From NCBI GenBank assembly GCA_026018925.1, contig JAKSZU010000189.1:186001-250000 (forward strand): a stretch of DNA of 64,000 nt, given 5' to 3'. This stretch comes from Tupaia tana. Its lineage: Eukaryota; Chordata; Mammalia; Scandentia; Tupaiidae. Both the position numbers and the translations under genes were made by a program. Below, in pieces: positions 23,344 to 37,807 of the stretch (within the stretch, counting starts at the first letter, position 1; the number at the start of each line of letters is the position of its first letter). The notes under the pieces were generated by a model. The model saw nothing but the letters and a program-made list of their open reading frames with translations. It made no database searches and was not told where the DNA came from.

Positions 23344-26300
23344 GGCGGACACCTTAAGCTCAACCCCAAACCTAACCTGGCCCTGACGCTAACTCCAACC
23401 ATAACAGTTACCCGAAAACTAACAGTCGCCCTAAACTTACTCCCTCAAACTAAGTTCAAACCTAACCTAACCTGAAGCCTAACTCATACCATAGACCTAA
23501 CCCTAACCCTAGGCGGACACCTTAAGCTCATCCCCAGTCCTGAAATGGCCCTGACGCTAACTCCAACCATAACAGTTACCCGAAAACTAACAGTAGCCCT
23601 AAACTTACTCCCTCAAACTAAGTTCAAACCTAACCTAACCTGAAGCCTAACTCAAACCATAGACCGAACCCTAACCCTAGGCGGACACCTGAAGCTCAAC
23701 CCCAACCCTAACCTAACCCTGACGCTATCTCCAACCGTAACACTGAACCGAAAACTAACAGTAGCCCTAAACTTACTCCCTCAAACTAACTTCAAACCTA
23801 ACCTAACCTGAAGCCTAACTCAAACCATAGACCTAACCCTAACCCTAGGCGGACACCTTAAGCTCAACACCAACCCTAACCTGACCCTCACGCGAACTCC
23901 AACCGTAACACTGAACCGAAAACTAACAGTAGCCCTAAACTTACTCCCTCAAACTAACTTCAAACCTAACCTAACCTGAAGCCTAACTCAAACCATAGAC
24001 CTAACCCTAACCCTACGCGGACACCTGAAGCTCAACCCCAACCCTAACCTAACCCTGACGCTATCTCCAACCGTAACACTGAACCGAAAACTAACAGTAG
24101 CCCTAAACTTACTCCCTCAAACTAAGTTTAAACCTAACCTACCCAGAAACCTAAATCAAACCATACACCTAACCCTAACCCTAGGCGGACACCTTAAGCT
24201 CAAGCCCAACCCTAACCTGACCCTCACGCTAACTCCAACCGTAACACTGAACCGAAAACTAACAGTAGCCCTAAACTTACTCCCTCAAACTAAGTTCAAA
24301 CCTAACCTAACCTGAAGCCTAAATCAAACCATACACCTAACCCTAACCCTAGGCGGACACCTGAAGCTCAACCCCAACCCTAACCGGACCCTGACGCTAT
24401 CTCCAACCGTAACACTGAACCGAAAACTAACAGTAGCCCTAAACTTACTCCCTCAAGCTAAGTTCAAACCTAACCTAACCTGAAGCCTAACTCAAACCAT
24501 AGACCTAACCCTAACCCTAGGCGGACACCTTAAGCTCAACCCCAGTCCTAAAATGGCCCTGACGCTAACTCCAACCATAACAGTTACCCGAAAACTAACT
24601 GTAGCCCTAAACTAACTCCCTCAAACTAAGTTCAAACCTAACCTAACCTGAAGCCTAAATCAAACCATACACCTAACCCCAACCCTAGGCGGACACCTTA
24701 AGCTCAACCCCAACCCTAACCTGACCCTCACGCTAAATCCAACCGTAACACTGAACTGAAAACTAACAGTATCCCTAAACTTACTCCCTCAAACTAAGTT
24801 CAAACCTAACCTAACCTTAAGCCTAAATCAAACCATAGACCTAACCCTAACCCTAGGCGGACACCTGAAGCTCAACCCCAACGCTAACCTGACCCTGACG
24901 CTATCTCCAACCGTAACACTGAACCGAAAACTAACAGTAGCCCTAAACTTACTCCCTCAAACTAAGTTCAAACCTAACCTAACCTGAAGCCTAACTCAAA
25001 CCATAGACCTAACCCTAACCCTAGGCGGACACCTTAAGCTCAACCCCAACCCTAAACTGACCCTGACGCTAACTCCAACCATAACAGTTACCCGAAAACT
25101 AACAGTCGCCCTAAACTTACTCCCTCAAACTAAGTTCAAACCTAACCTAACCTGAAGCCTAAATCAAACCATACACCTAACCCTAACCCTAGGCGGACAC
25201 CTTAAGCTCAACCCCAAGCCTAACCTGACCCTCACGCTAAATCCAACCGTAACACTGAACCGAAAACTAACAGTAGAATTAAACTTACTCCCTCAAACTA
25301 AGTTCAAACCTACCGTATCCAGAAGCCTAACTCAAACCATAGACCTAACCCTAACCCTAGGCGGACACCTTAAGCTCAACCCCAACCCTAACCTGGCCCT
25401 GACGCTAACTCCAACCATAACAGTTACCCGAAAACTAACAGTCGCCCTAAACTTACTCCCTCAAACTAAATTCAAACCTAACCTAACCTGAAGCCTAAAT
25501 CAAACCATACACCTAACCCTAACCCTAGGCGGACACCTGAAGTTCAACCCAAACCCTAACCTGACCCTGACGCTATCTCCAACCGTAACACTGAACCGAA
25601 AACTAACAGTAGCCCTAAACTTACTCCCTCAAACTAAGTTCAAACCTAACCTAACCTGAAGCCTAACTCAAACCATAGACCTAACCCTAACCCTAGGCGG
25701 ACACCTGAAGCTCAACCCCAACCCTAACCTGACCCTCACGCTCTCTCCAACCATAACACTGAACCGAAAACTAACAGTAGCCCTAAACTTACTCCCTCAA
25801 ACTAATTTCAAACCTAACCTACCCTGAAGCCTAAATCAAACCATACACCTAACCCTAACCCTAGGCGGACACCTTAAGCTCAAGCCCAACCCTAACCGAC
25901 CCTCACGCTAACTCCAACCGTAACACTGAACCGAAAACTAACATTAGCCCTAAACTTACTCCCTCAAACTAAGTTCAAACCTAACCTAACCTGAAGCCTA
26001 ACTCAAACCATAGACCTAACCCTAACCCTAGGCGGACACCTGAAGCTCAACCCCAACCCTAACCTGACCGTGACGCTATCTCCAACCGTAACACTGAACC
26101 GAAAACTAACAGTAGCCCTAAACTTACTCCCTCAAACTAACTTCAAACCTAACCTAACCTGAAGCCTAACTCAAACCATAGACCTAACCCTAACCCTAGG
26201 CGGACACCTTAAGCTCAACCCCAGTCCTAAAATGGCCCAGACGCTAACTCCAACCATAACAGTTACCCGAAAACTAACAGTAGCCCTAAACTTACTCCCT

Positions 26301-28919
26301 CAAACTAAGTTCAAACCTAACCTAACCTGAAGCCTAAATCAAACCATACACCTAACCCCAACCCTAGGCGGACACCTTAAGCTCAACCCCAACCCTAACC
26401 TGACCCTCACGCTAAATCCAACCGTAACACTGAACTGAAAACTAACAGTAGCCCTAAACTTACTCCCTCAAACTAAGTTCAAACCTAACCTAACCTGAAG
26501 CCTAACTCAAACCATAGACCTAAACCTAACCCCAGGAGGACACCTGAAGCTCAACCCCAACGCTAACCTGACCCTGACGCTATCTCCAACCGTAACACTG
26601 AACCGAAAACTAACAGTAGCCCTAAAATTACTCCCTCAAACTAAGTTCAAACCTAACCTAACCTTAAGCCTAACTCAAACCATAGACCTAACCCTAACCC
26701 TAGGCGGACACCTGAAGCTCAACCCCAACGCTAACCTGACCCTGACGCTATTTCCAACCGTAACACTGAACCGAAAACTAACAGTAGAACTAAACTTACT
26801 CCCTCAAACTAAGTTCAAACCTACCGTATCCTGAAGCCTAACTCAAACCATAGACCTAACCATAACCCTAGGCGGACACCTTAAGCTAAACCCCAACCCT
26901 AACCTGGCCCTGACGCTAACTCCAACCATAACAGTTACCCGAAAACTAACAGTCGCCCTAAACTTACTCCCTCAAACTAAGTTCAAACCTAACATAACCT
27001 GAAGCCTAAATCAAACCATACACCTAACCCTAACCCTAGGCGGACACCTGAAGCTCAACCCCAACCCTAACCTGACCCTCACGCTCTCTCCAACGTAACA
27101 CTGAACCGAAAACTAACAGTAGCCCTAAACTTACTCCCTCAAACTAAGTTCCAAACCTAACCTAACCTGAAGCCTAAATCAAACCATAGACCTAACCCTA
27201 ACCCTAGGCGGACACCTTAAGCTCAAGCCCAACCCTAACCTGACCCTCACGCTAAATCCAACCGTAACACTGAACTGAAAACTAACAGTAGCCCTAAACT
27301 TACTCCCTCAAACTAAGTTCAAACCTAACCTAACCTGAAGCCTAACTCAAACCGTAGACCTAAACCTAACCCCAGGAGGGACACCTGAAGCTCAACCCCA
27401 ACGCTAACCTGACCCTGACTCTATCTCCAACCGTAACACTGAAACGAAAACTAACAGTAGCGCTAAACTTACTCCCTCAAACTAAGTTCAAACCTAACCT
27501 AACCTGAAGCCTAACTCAAACCATAGACCTAACCCTAACCCTAGGCGGACACCTTAATCTCAACCCCAAGCCTAACCTGGCCCTGACGCTAACTCCAACC
27601 ATAACAGTTACCCGAAAACTAACAGTCGCCCTAAACTTACTCCCTCAAACTAAGTTCAAACCTAACCTAACCTGAAGCCTAAATCAAACCATACACCTAA
27701 CCCTAACCCTAGGCGGACACCTTAAGCTCAAGGCCAACCCCTAACCTGACCCTCACGCAAACTCCAACCGTAACACTTAACCGAAAACTAACAGTAGCCC
27801 TGAACTTACTCCCTCAAATTAAGTTCAAACCTAACCTAACTTGAAGCCTAACTCAAACCATAGACCTAACCCTAACCCTAGGCGGACACCTGAAGCTCAA
27901 CCCCAACCCTAACCTAACCCTGACGCTAGCTCCAACCGTAACACTGAACCGAAAACTAACAGTAGCCCTAAACTTACTCCCTCAAACTAAGTTCAAACCT
28001 AACCTAACCTGAAGCCTAACTCAAACCATAGACCTAACCATAACCCTAGGCGGACACCTTAAGCTCAACCCCACTCCTAAAATGGCCCTGACGCTAACTC
28101 CAACCATAACAGTTACCCGAAAACTAACAGTAGCCCTAAACTTACTCCCTCAAACTAAGTTCAAACCTAACCTAACCTGAAGCCTAACTCAAATCATAGA
28201 CCTAACCCTAACCCTAGGCGGACACCTGAAGCTCAACCCCCAACGCTAACCTCACCCTGACGCTATCTCCAACCGTAACACTGAACCGAAAACTAACAGT
28301 AGCCCCTAAACTTACTCCCCTCAAACTAAGTTCAAACGTAACCTAACCTGAAGCCTAACTCAAACCATAGACCTAACCCTAACCCTAGGCGGACACCTGA
28401 AGCTCAACCCCAACCCTAACCTGACCCTCACGCTATCTCCAACCGTAACACTGAACCGAAAACTAACAGTAGCCCTAAACTTACTCCCTCAAACTAAGTT
28501 CAAACCTAACCTAACCTGAAGCCTAAATCAAACCATACACCTAACCCTAACCCTAGGCGGACACCTTAAGCTCAAGCCCAACCCTAACCTGACCCTCACG
28601 CGAACTCCAACCGTAACACTGAACCGAAAACTAACAGTAGCCCTAAACTTACTCCCTCAAACTAACTTCAAACCCAACCTAACCTGAAGCCTAACTCAAA
28701 CCATAGACCTAACCCTAACCCTAGGCGGACACCTTAAGCTCAACCCCAGTCCTAAAATGGCCCTGACGCTAACTCCAACCATAACAGTTACCCGAAAACT
28801 AACAGTAGCCCCTAAACTTACTCCCTCAAACTAAGTTCAAACCTAACCTAACCTGAAGCCTAACTCAAACCATCGACCTAACCCTAACCCTAGGCGGACA
28901 CCTGAAGCTCAACCCCAAC

Positions 28920-31900
28920 CCTAACCTGGCCCTGATGCTAACTCCAACCATAACAGTTACCAGAAAACTAAAAGTCACCCTAAACTTACTCCCTCAAACT
29001 AAGCTCAAACCTAACCTAACCTGAAGCCTAAATCAAACCATACACCTAACCCTAACCCTAGGCGGACACCTTAACCTCAACCCCAACCCTAACCTGACCC
29101 TCACGCGAACTCCAACCGTAACACTGAACCGAAAACTAACATTAGCCCTAAACTTACTCCCTCAAAACTAATTTCAAACCTAACCTAACCTGAAGCCTAA
29201 CTCAAACCATAGACCTAACCCTAACCCTAGGCGGACACCTGAAGCTCAACCCCAACCCTAACCTGACCCTCACGCTATCTCCAACCGTAACACTGAACCG
29301 AAAAACTAACAGTAGCCCTAAACTTACTCCCTCAAACTAAGTTTCAAACCTAACCTAACCTGAAGCCTAAATCAAACCATACACCTAACCCTAACCCTAG
29401 GCGGACACCTTAAGCTCAAGCCCAACCCTAACCTGACCCTCACGCTAACTCCAAACGTAACACTGAACCGAAAACTAACAGTAGCCCTAAACTTACTCCC
29501 TCAAACTAAGTTCAAACCTAACCTAACCTGAAGCCTAACTCAAACCATAGACCTAACCCTAACCCTAGGCGGAAACCTGAAGCTCAACCCCAACGCTAAC
29601 CTCACCCTGACGCTATCTCCAACCTTAACACTGAACCGAAAACTAAGAGTAGCCCTAAACTTACTCCCTCAAACTAAGTTCAAACGTAACCTAACCTGAA
29701 GCCTAACTCAAACCATAGACCTAACCCTAACCCTAGGCGGACACCTTAAGCTCAACCCCAACCCTAAAATGGCCCTGACGCTAACTCCAACCATAACAGT
29801 TACCAGAAAACTAAAAGTCACCCTAAACTTACTCCCTCAAACTAAGCTCAAACCTAACCTAACCTGAAGCCTAAATCAAACCATACACCTAACCCTAACC
29901 CTAGGCGGACACCTTAACCTCAACCCCAACCCTAACCTGACCCTCACGCTAACTCCAACCGTAACACTGAACCGAAAACTAACAGTAGCCCTAAACTTAC
30001 TCCCGTCAAACTAATTTCAAACCTAACCTAACCTGAAGCCTAAATCAAACCATACACCTAACCCTAACCCAGGCGGACACCTTAAGCTCAAGCCCAACCC
30101 TAACCTGACCCTCACGCTAACTCCAACCGTAACACTGAACCGAAAACTAACAGTAGCCCTAAACTTACTCCCTCAAACTAAGTTCAAACCTAACCTAACC
30201 TGAAGCCTAACTCAAACCATAGACCTAACCCTAACCCTAGGCGGACACCTGAAGCTCAACCCCAACCCTAACCTAACCCTGACGCTATCTCCAACCGTAA
30301 CACTGAACCGAAAACTAACAGTAGCCCTAAACTTACTCCCTCAAACTAACTTCAAACCTAACCTAACCTGAAGCCTAACTCAAACCATAGACCTAACCCT
30401 AACCCTAGGCGGACACCTTAAGCTCAACCCCAGTCCTAAAATGGCCCTGACGCTAACTCCAACCATAACAGTTACCCGAAAACTAACAGTAGCCCTAAAC
30501 TTACTCCCTCAAACTAAGTTCAAACCTAACCTAACCTGAAGCCTAACTCAAACCATAGACCTAACCCTAACCCTAGGCGGACACCTGAAGCTCAACCCCA
30601 ACACTAACCTCACCCTGACGCTATCTCCAACCGTAACACTGAACCGAAAACTAACAGTAGCCCTAAACTTACTCCCTCAAACTAAGTTCAAACGTAACCT
30701 AACCTGAAGCCTAACTCAAACCATAGACCTAACCCTAACCCTAGGCGGACACCTTAAGCTCAACCCCAACCCTAACCTGGCCCTGACGCTAACTCCAACC
30801 ATAACAGTTACCAGAAAACTAAAAGTCACCCTAAACTTACTCCCTCAAACTAAGCTCAAACCTAACCTAACCTGAAGCCTAAATCAAACCATACACCTAA
30901 CCCTAACCCTAGGCGGACACCTTAAGCTCAAGCCCAACCCTAACCTGACCCTCACGCTAACTCCAACCGTAACACTGAACCGAAAACTAACATTAGCCCT
31001 AAACTTACTCCCTCAAACTAATTTCAAACCTAACCTAACCTGAAGCCTAACTCAAACCATAGACCTAACCCTAACCCTAGGCGGACACCTGAAGCTCAAC
31101 CCCAACCCTAACCTGACCCTCACGCTATCTCCAACCGTAACACTGAACCGAAAACTAACAGTAGCCCTAAACTTACTCCCTCAAACTAAGTTCAAACCTA
31201 ACCTAACCTGAAGCCTAACTCAAAACCATAGACCTAACCCTAACCCCTAGGCGGACACCTGAAGCTCAACCCCAACCCTAACCTAACCCTGACGCTATCT
31301 CCAACCGTAACACTGAACCGAAAAACTAACAGTAGCCCTAAACTTACTCCCTCAAACTAACTTCAAACCTAACCTAACCTGAAGCCTAACTCAAACCATA
31401 GACCTAACCCTAACCCTAGGCGGACACCTGAAGCTCAACCCCAACCCTAACCTAACCCTGACGCTATCTCCAACCGTAACACTGAACCGAAAACTAACAG
31501 TAGCCCTAAACTTACTCCCTCAAACTAACTTCAAACCTAACCTAACCTGAAGCCTAACTCAAACCATAGACCTAACCCTAACCCTAGGCGGACACCTTAA
31601 GCTCAACCCCAGTCATAAAATGGCCCTGACGCTAACTCCAACCATAACAGTTACCCGAAAACTAAAAGTCACCCTAAACTTACTCCCTCAAACTAAGCTC
31701 AAACCTAACCTAACCTGAAGCCTAAATCAAACCATACACCAAACCCTAACCCTAGGCGGACACCTTAACCTCAACCCCAACCCTAACCTGACCCTCACGC
31801 TAACTCCAACCGTAACACTGAACCGAAAACTAACATTAGCCCTAAACTTACTCCCTCAAACTAATTTCAAAGCTAACCTAACCTGAAGCCTAACTCAAAC

Positions 31901-32427
31901 CATAGACCTAACCCTAAAACTAGGCGGACACCTGAAGCTCAACCCCAACCCTAACCTGACCCTCACGCTATCTCCAACCGTAACACTGAACCGAAAACTA
32001 ACAGTAGCCCTAAACTTACTCCCTCAAACTAAGTTCAAACCTAACCTAACCTGAAGCCTAAATCAAACCATACACCTAACCCTAACCCTAGGCGGACACC
32101 TTAAGCTCAAGCCCAACCCTAACCTGACCCTCACGCTAACTCCAACCGTAACACTGAATCGAAAACTAACAGTAGCCCTAAACTTACTCCCTCAAACTAA
32201 GTTCAAACCTAACCTAACCTGAAGCCTAACTCAAACCATAGACCTAACCCTAACCCTAGGCGGACACCTGAAGCTCAACCCCAACCCTAACCTAACCCTG
32301 ACGCTATCTCTAACCGTAACACTGAACCGAAAACTAACAGTAGCCCTAAACTTACTCCCTCAAACTAACTTCAAACCTAACCTAACCTGAAGCCTAACTC
32401 AAACCATAGACCTAACCCTAACCCTAG
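28920..32427. repeat. Mixed type 1-7 block between B domain and 32-unit repeat
   Basis: Type 1 order resumes abruptly at about 28,920 with the CTGATGC form of type 1, then types 2, 3 and 4. Near 29,577 there is a jump to a type 7 unit with AACCTTAACAC, also seen near 37,021, 42,400 and 44,582. A type 1' unit follows at about 29,760, then a normal 3-4-5-6-7-1 order. Units near 31,200-31,560 contain two type 5 units in a row. The hybrid unit at about 31,590 starts the copy of the 10.7-18.4 kb block. One-base insertions are frequent at about 28,238-29,345. Confidence 0.72.
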
Positions 32428-35400
32428 GCGGACACCTTAAGCTCAACCCCAGTCCTAAAATGGCCCTGACGCTAACTCCAACCATAACAGTTACCCGAAA
32501 ACTAACGGTAGCCCTAAACTTACTCCCTCAAACTAAGTTCAAACCTAACCTAACCTGAAGCCTAACTCAAACCATAGACCTAACCCTAACCCGAGGCGGA
32601 AACCTGAAGTTCAACCCCAACGCTAACCTCACCCTGACGCTATCTCCAACCGTAACACTGAACCGAAAACTAACAGTAGCCCTAAACTTACTCCCTCAAA
32701 CTAAGTTCAAACGTAACCTAACCTGAAGCCTAACTCAAACCATAGACCTAACCCTAACCCTAGGCGGACACCTTAAGCTCAACCCCAACCCTAAAATGGC
32801 CCTGACGCTAACTCCAACCATAACAGTTACCAGAAAACTAAAAGTCACCCTAAACTTACTCCCTCAAACTAAGCTCAAACCTAACCTAACCTGAAGCCTA
32901 ACTCAAACCATAGACCTAACCCTAACCCTAGGCGGACACCTTAACCTCAACCCCAACCCTAACCTGACCCTCACGCTAACTCCAACCGTAACACTGAACC
33001 GAAAACTAACAGTAGCCCTAAACTTACTCCCTCAAACAAATTTCAAACCTAACCTAACCTGAAGCCTAAATCAAACCATACACCTAACCCTAACCCTAGG
33101 CGGACACCTTAAGCTCAAGCCCAACCCTAATCTGACCCTCACGCTAACTCCAACCGTAACACTGAACCGAAAACTAACAGTAGCCCTAAACTTACTCCCT
33201 CAAATTAAGTTCAAACCTAACATAACCTGAAGCCTAACTCAAACCATAGACCTAACCCTAACCCTAGGCGGACACCTGAAGCTCAACCCCAACCCTAACC
33301 TAACCCTGACGCTATCTCCAACCGTAACACTGAACCGAAAACTAACAGTAGCCCTAAACTTACTCCCTCAAACTAACTTCAAACCTAACCTAACCTGAAG
33401 CCTAACTCAAACCATAGACCTAACCCTAACCCTAGGCGGACACCTTAAGCTCAACCCCAGTCCTAAAATGGCCCTGACGCTAACTCCAACCATAACAGTT
33501 ACCCGAAAACTAACAGTAGCCCTAAACTTACTCCCTCAAACTAAGTTCAAACCTAACCTAACCTGAAGCCTAACTCAAACCATAGACCTAACCCTAACCC
33601 TAGGCGGACACCTGAAGCTCAACCCCAACGCTAACCTCACCCTGACGCTATCTCCAACCGTAACACTGAACCGAAAACTAACAGTAGCCCTAAACTAACT
33701 CCCTCAAACTAAGTTCAAACGTAACCTAACCTGAAGCCTAACTCAAACCATAGACCTAACCCTAACCCTAGGCGGACACCTTAAGCTCAACCCCAATCCT
33801 AACCTGGCCCTGACGCTAACTCCAACCATAACAGTTACCAGAAAACTAAAAGTCACCCTAAACTTACTCCCTCAAACTAAGCTCAAACCTAACCTAACCT
33901 GAAGCCTAAATCAAACCATACACCTAACCCTAACCCTAGGCGGACACCTTAACCCTCAACCCCAACCCTAACCTGACCCTCACGCTAACTCCAACGGTAA
34001 CACTGAACCGAAAACTAACATTAGCCCTAAACGTACTCCCTCAAACTAATTTCAAACCTAACCTAACCTGAAGCCTAACTCAAACCATAGACCTAACCCT
34101 AACCCTAGGCGGACACCCTGAAGCTCAACCCCAACCCTAACCTGACCCTCACGCTATCTCCAACCGTAACACTGAACCGAAAACTAACAGTAGCCCTAAA
34201 CTTACTCCCTCAAACTAAGTTCAAACCTAACCTAACCTGAAGCCTAAATCAAACCATACACCTAACCCTAACCCTAGGCAGACACCTTAACCTCAACCCC
34301 AACCCTAACCTGACCCTCACGCTAACTCCAACCGTAACACTGAACCGAAAACTAACAGTAGCCCTAAACTTACTCCCTCAAACTAAGTTCAAACCTAACC
34401 TAACCTGAAGCCTAACTCAAACCATAGACCTAACCCTAACCCTAGGCGGACACCTGAAGCTCAACCCCAACCCTAACCTAACCCTGACGCTATCTCCAAC
34501 CGTAACACTGAACCGAAAACTAACAGTAGCCCTAAACTTACTCCCTCAAACTAACTTCAAACCTAACCTAACCTGAAGCCTAACTCAAACCATAGACCTA
34601 ACCCTAACCCTAGGCGGACACCTTAAGCTCAAGCCCAACCCTAACCTGACCCTCACGCTAACTCCAACCGTAACACTGAACCGAAAACTAACAGTAGCCC
34701 TAAACTTACTCCCTCAAACTAAGTTCAAACCTAACCTAACCTGAAGCCTAACTCAAACCATAGACCTAACCCTAACCCTAGGCGGACACCTGAAGCTCAA
34801 CCCCAACCCTAACCTAACCCTGACGCTATCTCCAACCGTAACACTGAACCACAAACTAACAGTAGCCCTAAACTTACTCCCTCAAACTAACTTCAAACCT
34901 AACCTAACCTGAAGCCTAACTCAAACCATAGACCTAACCCTAACCCTAGGCGGACACCTTAAGCTCAACCCCAGTCCTAAAATGGCCCTGACGCTAACTC
35001 CAACCATAACAGTTACCCGAAAACTAACAGTAGCTCTAAACTTACTCCCTCAAACTAAGTTCAAACCTAACCTAACCTGAAGCCTAACTCAAACCATAGA
35101 CCTAACCCTAACCCTAGGCGGACACCTGAAGCTCAACCCCAACCCTAACCTGGCCCTGATGCTAACTCCAACCATAACAGTTACCAGAAAACTAAAAGTC
35201 ACCCTAAACTTACTCCCTCAAACTAAGCTCAAACCTAACCTAACCTGAAGCCTAAATCAAACCATACACCTAACCCTAACCCTAGGCGGACACCTTAACC
35301 TCAACCCCAACCCTAACCTGACCCTCACGCGAACTCCAACCGTAACACTGAACCGAAAACTAACATTAGCCCTAAACTTACTCCCTCAAACTAATTTCAA

Positions 35401-37807
35401 ACCTAACCTAACCTGAAGCCTAACTCAAACCATAGACCTAACCCTAACCCTAGGCGGACACCTGAAGCTCAACCCCAACCCTAACCTGACCCTCACGCTA
35501 TCTCCAACCGTAACACTGAACCGAAAACTAACAGTAGCCCTAAACTTACTCCCTCAAACTAAGTTCAAACCTAACCTAACCTGAAGCCTAAATCAAACCA
35601 TACACCTAACCCTAACCCCTAGGCGGACACCTTAAGCTCAAGCCCAACCCTAACCTGACCCTCACGCTAACTCCAACCGTAACACTGAACCGAAAACTAA
35701 CAGTAGCCCTAAACTTACTCCCTCAAACTAAGTTCAAACCTAACCTAACCTGAAGCCTAACTCAAACCATTAGACCTAACACTAACCCTAGGCGGACACC
35801 TGAAGCTCAACCCCAACCCTAACCTAACCCTGAAACTATCTCCAACCGTAACACTGAACCGAAAACTAACAGTAGCCCTAAACTTACTCCCTCAAACTAA
35901 GTTCAAACGTAACCTAACCTGAAGCCTAACTCAAACCATAGACCTAACCCTAACCCTAGGCGGAAACCTTAAGCTCAACCCCAACCCTAACCTGGCCCTG
36001 ACGCTAACTCCAACCATAACAGTTACCAGAAAACTAAAAGTCACCCTAAACTTACTCCCTCAAACTAAGCTCAAACCTAACCTAACCTGAAGCCTAAATC
36101 AAACCATACACCCTAACCCTAACCCTAGGCGGACACCTTAACCTCAACCCCAACCCTAACCTGACCCTCACGCTAAATCCAACCGTAACACTGAACCGAA
36201 AACTAACATTAGCCTTAAACTTACTCCCTCAAACTAATTTCAAACCTAACCTAACCTGAAGCCTAACTCAAACCATAGACCTAACCCTAACCCTAGGCGG
36301 ACACCTGAAGCTCAACCCCAACCCTAACCTGACCCTCACGCTATCTCCAACCGTAACACTGAACCGAAAACTAACAGTAGCCCTAAACTTACTCCCTCAA
36401 ACTAAGTTCAAACCTAACCTAACCTAAAGCCTAAATCAAACCATGCACCTAACCCTAACCCTAGGCGGACACCTTAAGCTCAAGCCCAACCCTAACCTGA
36501 CCCTCACGCTAACTCCAACCGTAACACTGAACCGAAAACTAACAGTAGCCCTAAACTTACTCCCTCAAACTAAGTTCAAACCTAACCTAACCTGAAGCCT
36601 AACTCAAACCATAGGCCTAACCCTAACCCTAGGCGGACACCTGAAGCTCAACCCCAACCCTAACCTAACCCTGACGCTATCTCCAACCGTAACACTGAAC
36701 CGAAAACTAACAGTAGCCCTAAACTTACTCCCTCAAACTAACTTCAATCCTAACCTAACCTGAAGCCTAACTCAAACTATAGACCTAACCCTAACCCTAG
36801 GCGGACACCTTAAGCTCAACCCCAGTCCTAAAATGGCCTGACGCTAACTCCAACCATAACAGTTACCCGAAAACTAACAGTAGCCCTAAACTTACTCCCT
36901 CAAACTAAGTTCAAACCTAACCTAACCTGAAGCCTAACTCAAACCATAGACCTAACCGTAACCCTAGGCGGACACCTGAAGCTCAACCCCAACGCTAACC
37001 TCACCCTGACGCTATCTCCAACCTTAACACTGAACCGAAAACTAACAGTAGCCCTAAACTTACTCCCTCAAACTAAGTTCAAACGTAACCTAACCTGAAG
37101 CCTAACTCAAACCATAGACCTAACCCTAACCCTAGGCGGACACCTTAAGCTCAACCCCAACCCTAAAATGGCCCTGACGCTAACTCCAACCATAACAGTT
37201 ACCAGAAAACTAAAAGTCACCCTAAACTTACTCCCTCAAACTAAGCTCAAACCTAACCTAACCTGAAGCCTAAATCAAACCATACACCTAACCCTAACCC
37301 TAGGCGGGACACCTTAACCTCAACCCCAACCCTAACCTGACCCTCACGCTAACTCCAACCGTAACACTGAACCGAAAACTAACAGTAGCCCTAAACTTAC
37401 TCCCTCAAACTAATTTCAAACCTAACCTAACCTGAAGCCTAAATCAAACCATACACCTAACCCTAACCCAGGCGGACACCTTAAGCTCAAGCCCAACCCT
37501 AACTTGACCCTCACGCTAACTCCAACCGTAACACTGAACCGAAAAACTAACAGTAGCCCTAAACTTACTCCCTCAAACTAAGTTCAAACCTAACCTAACC
37601 TGAAGCCTAACTCAAACCATAGACCTAACCCTAACCCTAGGCGGACACCTGAAGCTCAACCCCAACCCTAACCTAACCCTGACGCTATCTCCAACCGTAA
37701 CACTGAACCGAAAACTAACAGTAGCCCTAAACTTACTCCCTCAAACTAACTTCAAACCTAACCTAACCTGAAGCCTAACTCAAACCATAGACCTAACCCT
37801 AACCCTA
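32428..37807. repeat. 32-unit higher-order repeat, copy 1 (5.38 kb)
   Basis: This segment is followed directly by a second near-identical copy at an offset of 5,376-5,380 bp (32 units). Shared private variants include ACGGTAGCCC (32,505 and 37,885), GAAGTTCAACCCC (32,606 and 37,986), CAAATTAAGTTC (33,201 and 38,581), CTGATGCTAAC (35,158 and 40,536), ACACTAACCC with CTGAAACTATC (about 35,832 and 41,208), CCATGCACC (36,441 and 41,817) and CATAGGCC (36,610 and 41,987). Upstream of about 32,428 the match at this offset fails, because 31,651 holds a hybrid unit and 37,031 a type 7 unit. Confidence 0.88.

Larger units (their letters stand above)
18420..28920. repeat. B domain: variant units without types 1 and 2
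   Basis: The ACCAGAAAACTAAAAGTC block of type 1 is last seen, altered, at 18,361 and returns at about 28,968. The CTTAACCTC start of type 2 is likewise missing after about 18,475. In their place are units with ACCCGAAAACTAACAGTAGCC or ACAGTCGCC, and private variants: CACAATCCTAAAATGG (about 21,010 and 22,861), CCAACAATAACAG, CCCCAGGAGG, GAACTGAAAAC, CACGCTCTCTCC, CTACCGTATCC and TTTAAACCTAACCTACCCAG. The spacing of ACCCCAACCCTAGG (about 21,145, 22,995, 24,675 and 26,355) gives periods of 11, 10 and 10 units. CTACCGTATCC (25,311 and 26,821) gives 9. The left part, about 19.2-19.8 kb, has many one-base indels. Confidence 0.8.
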
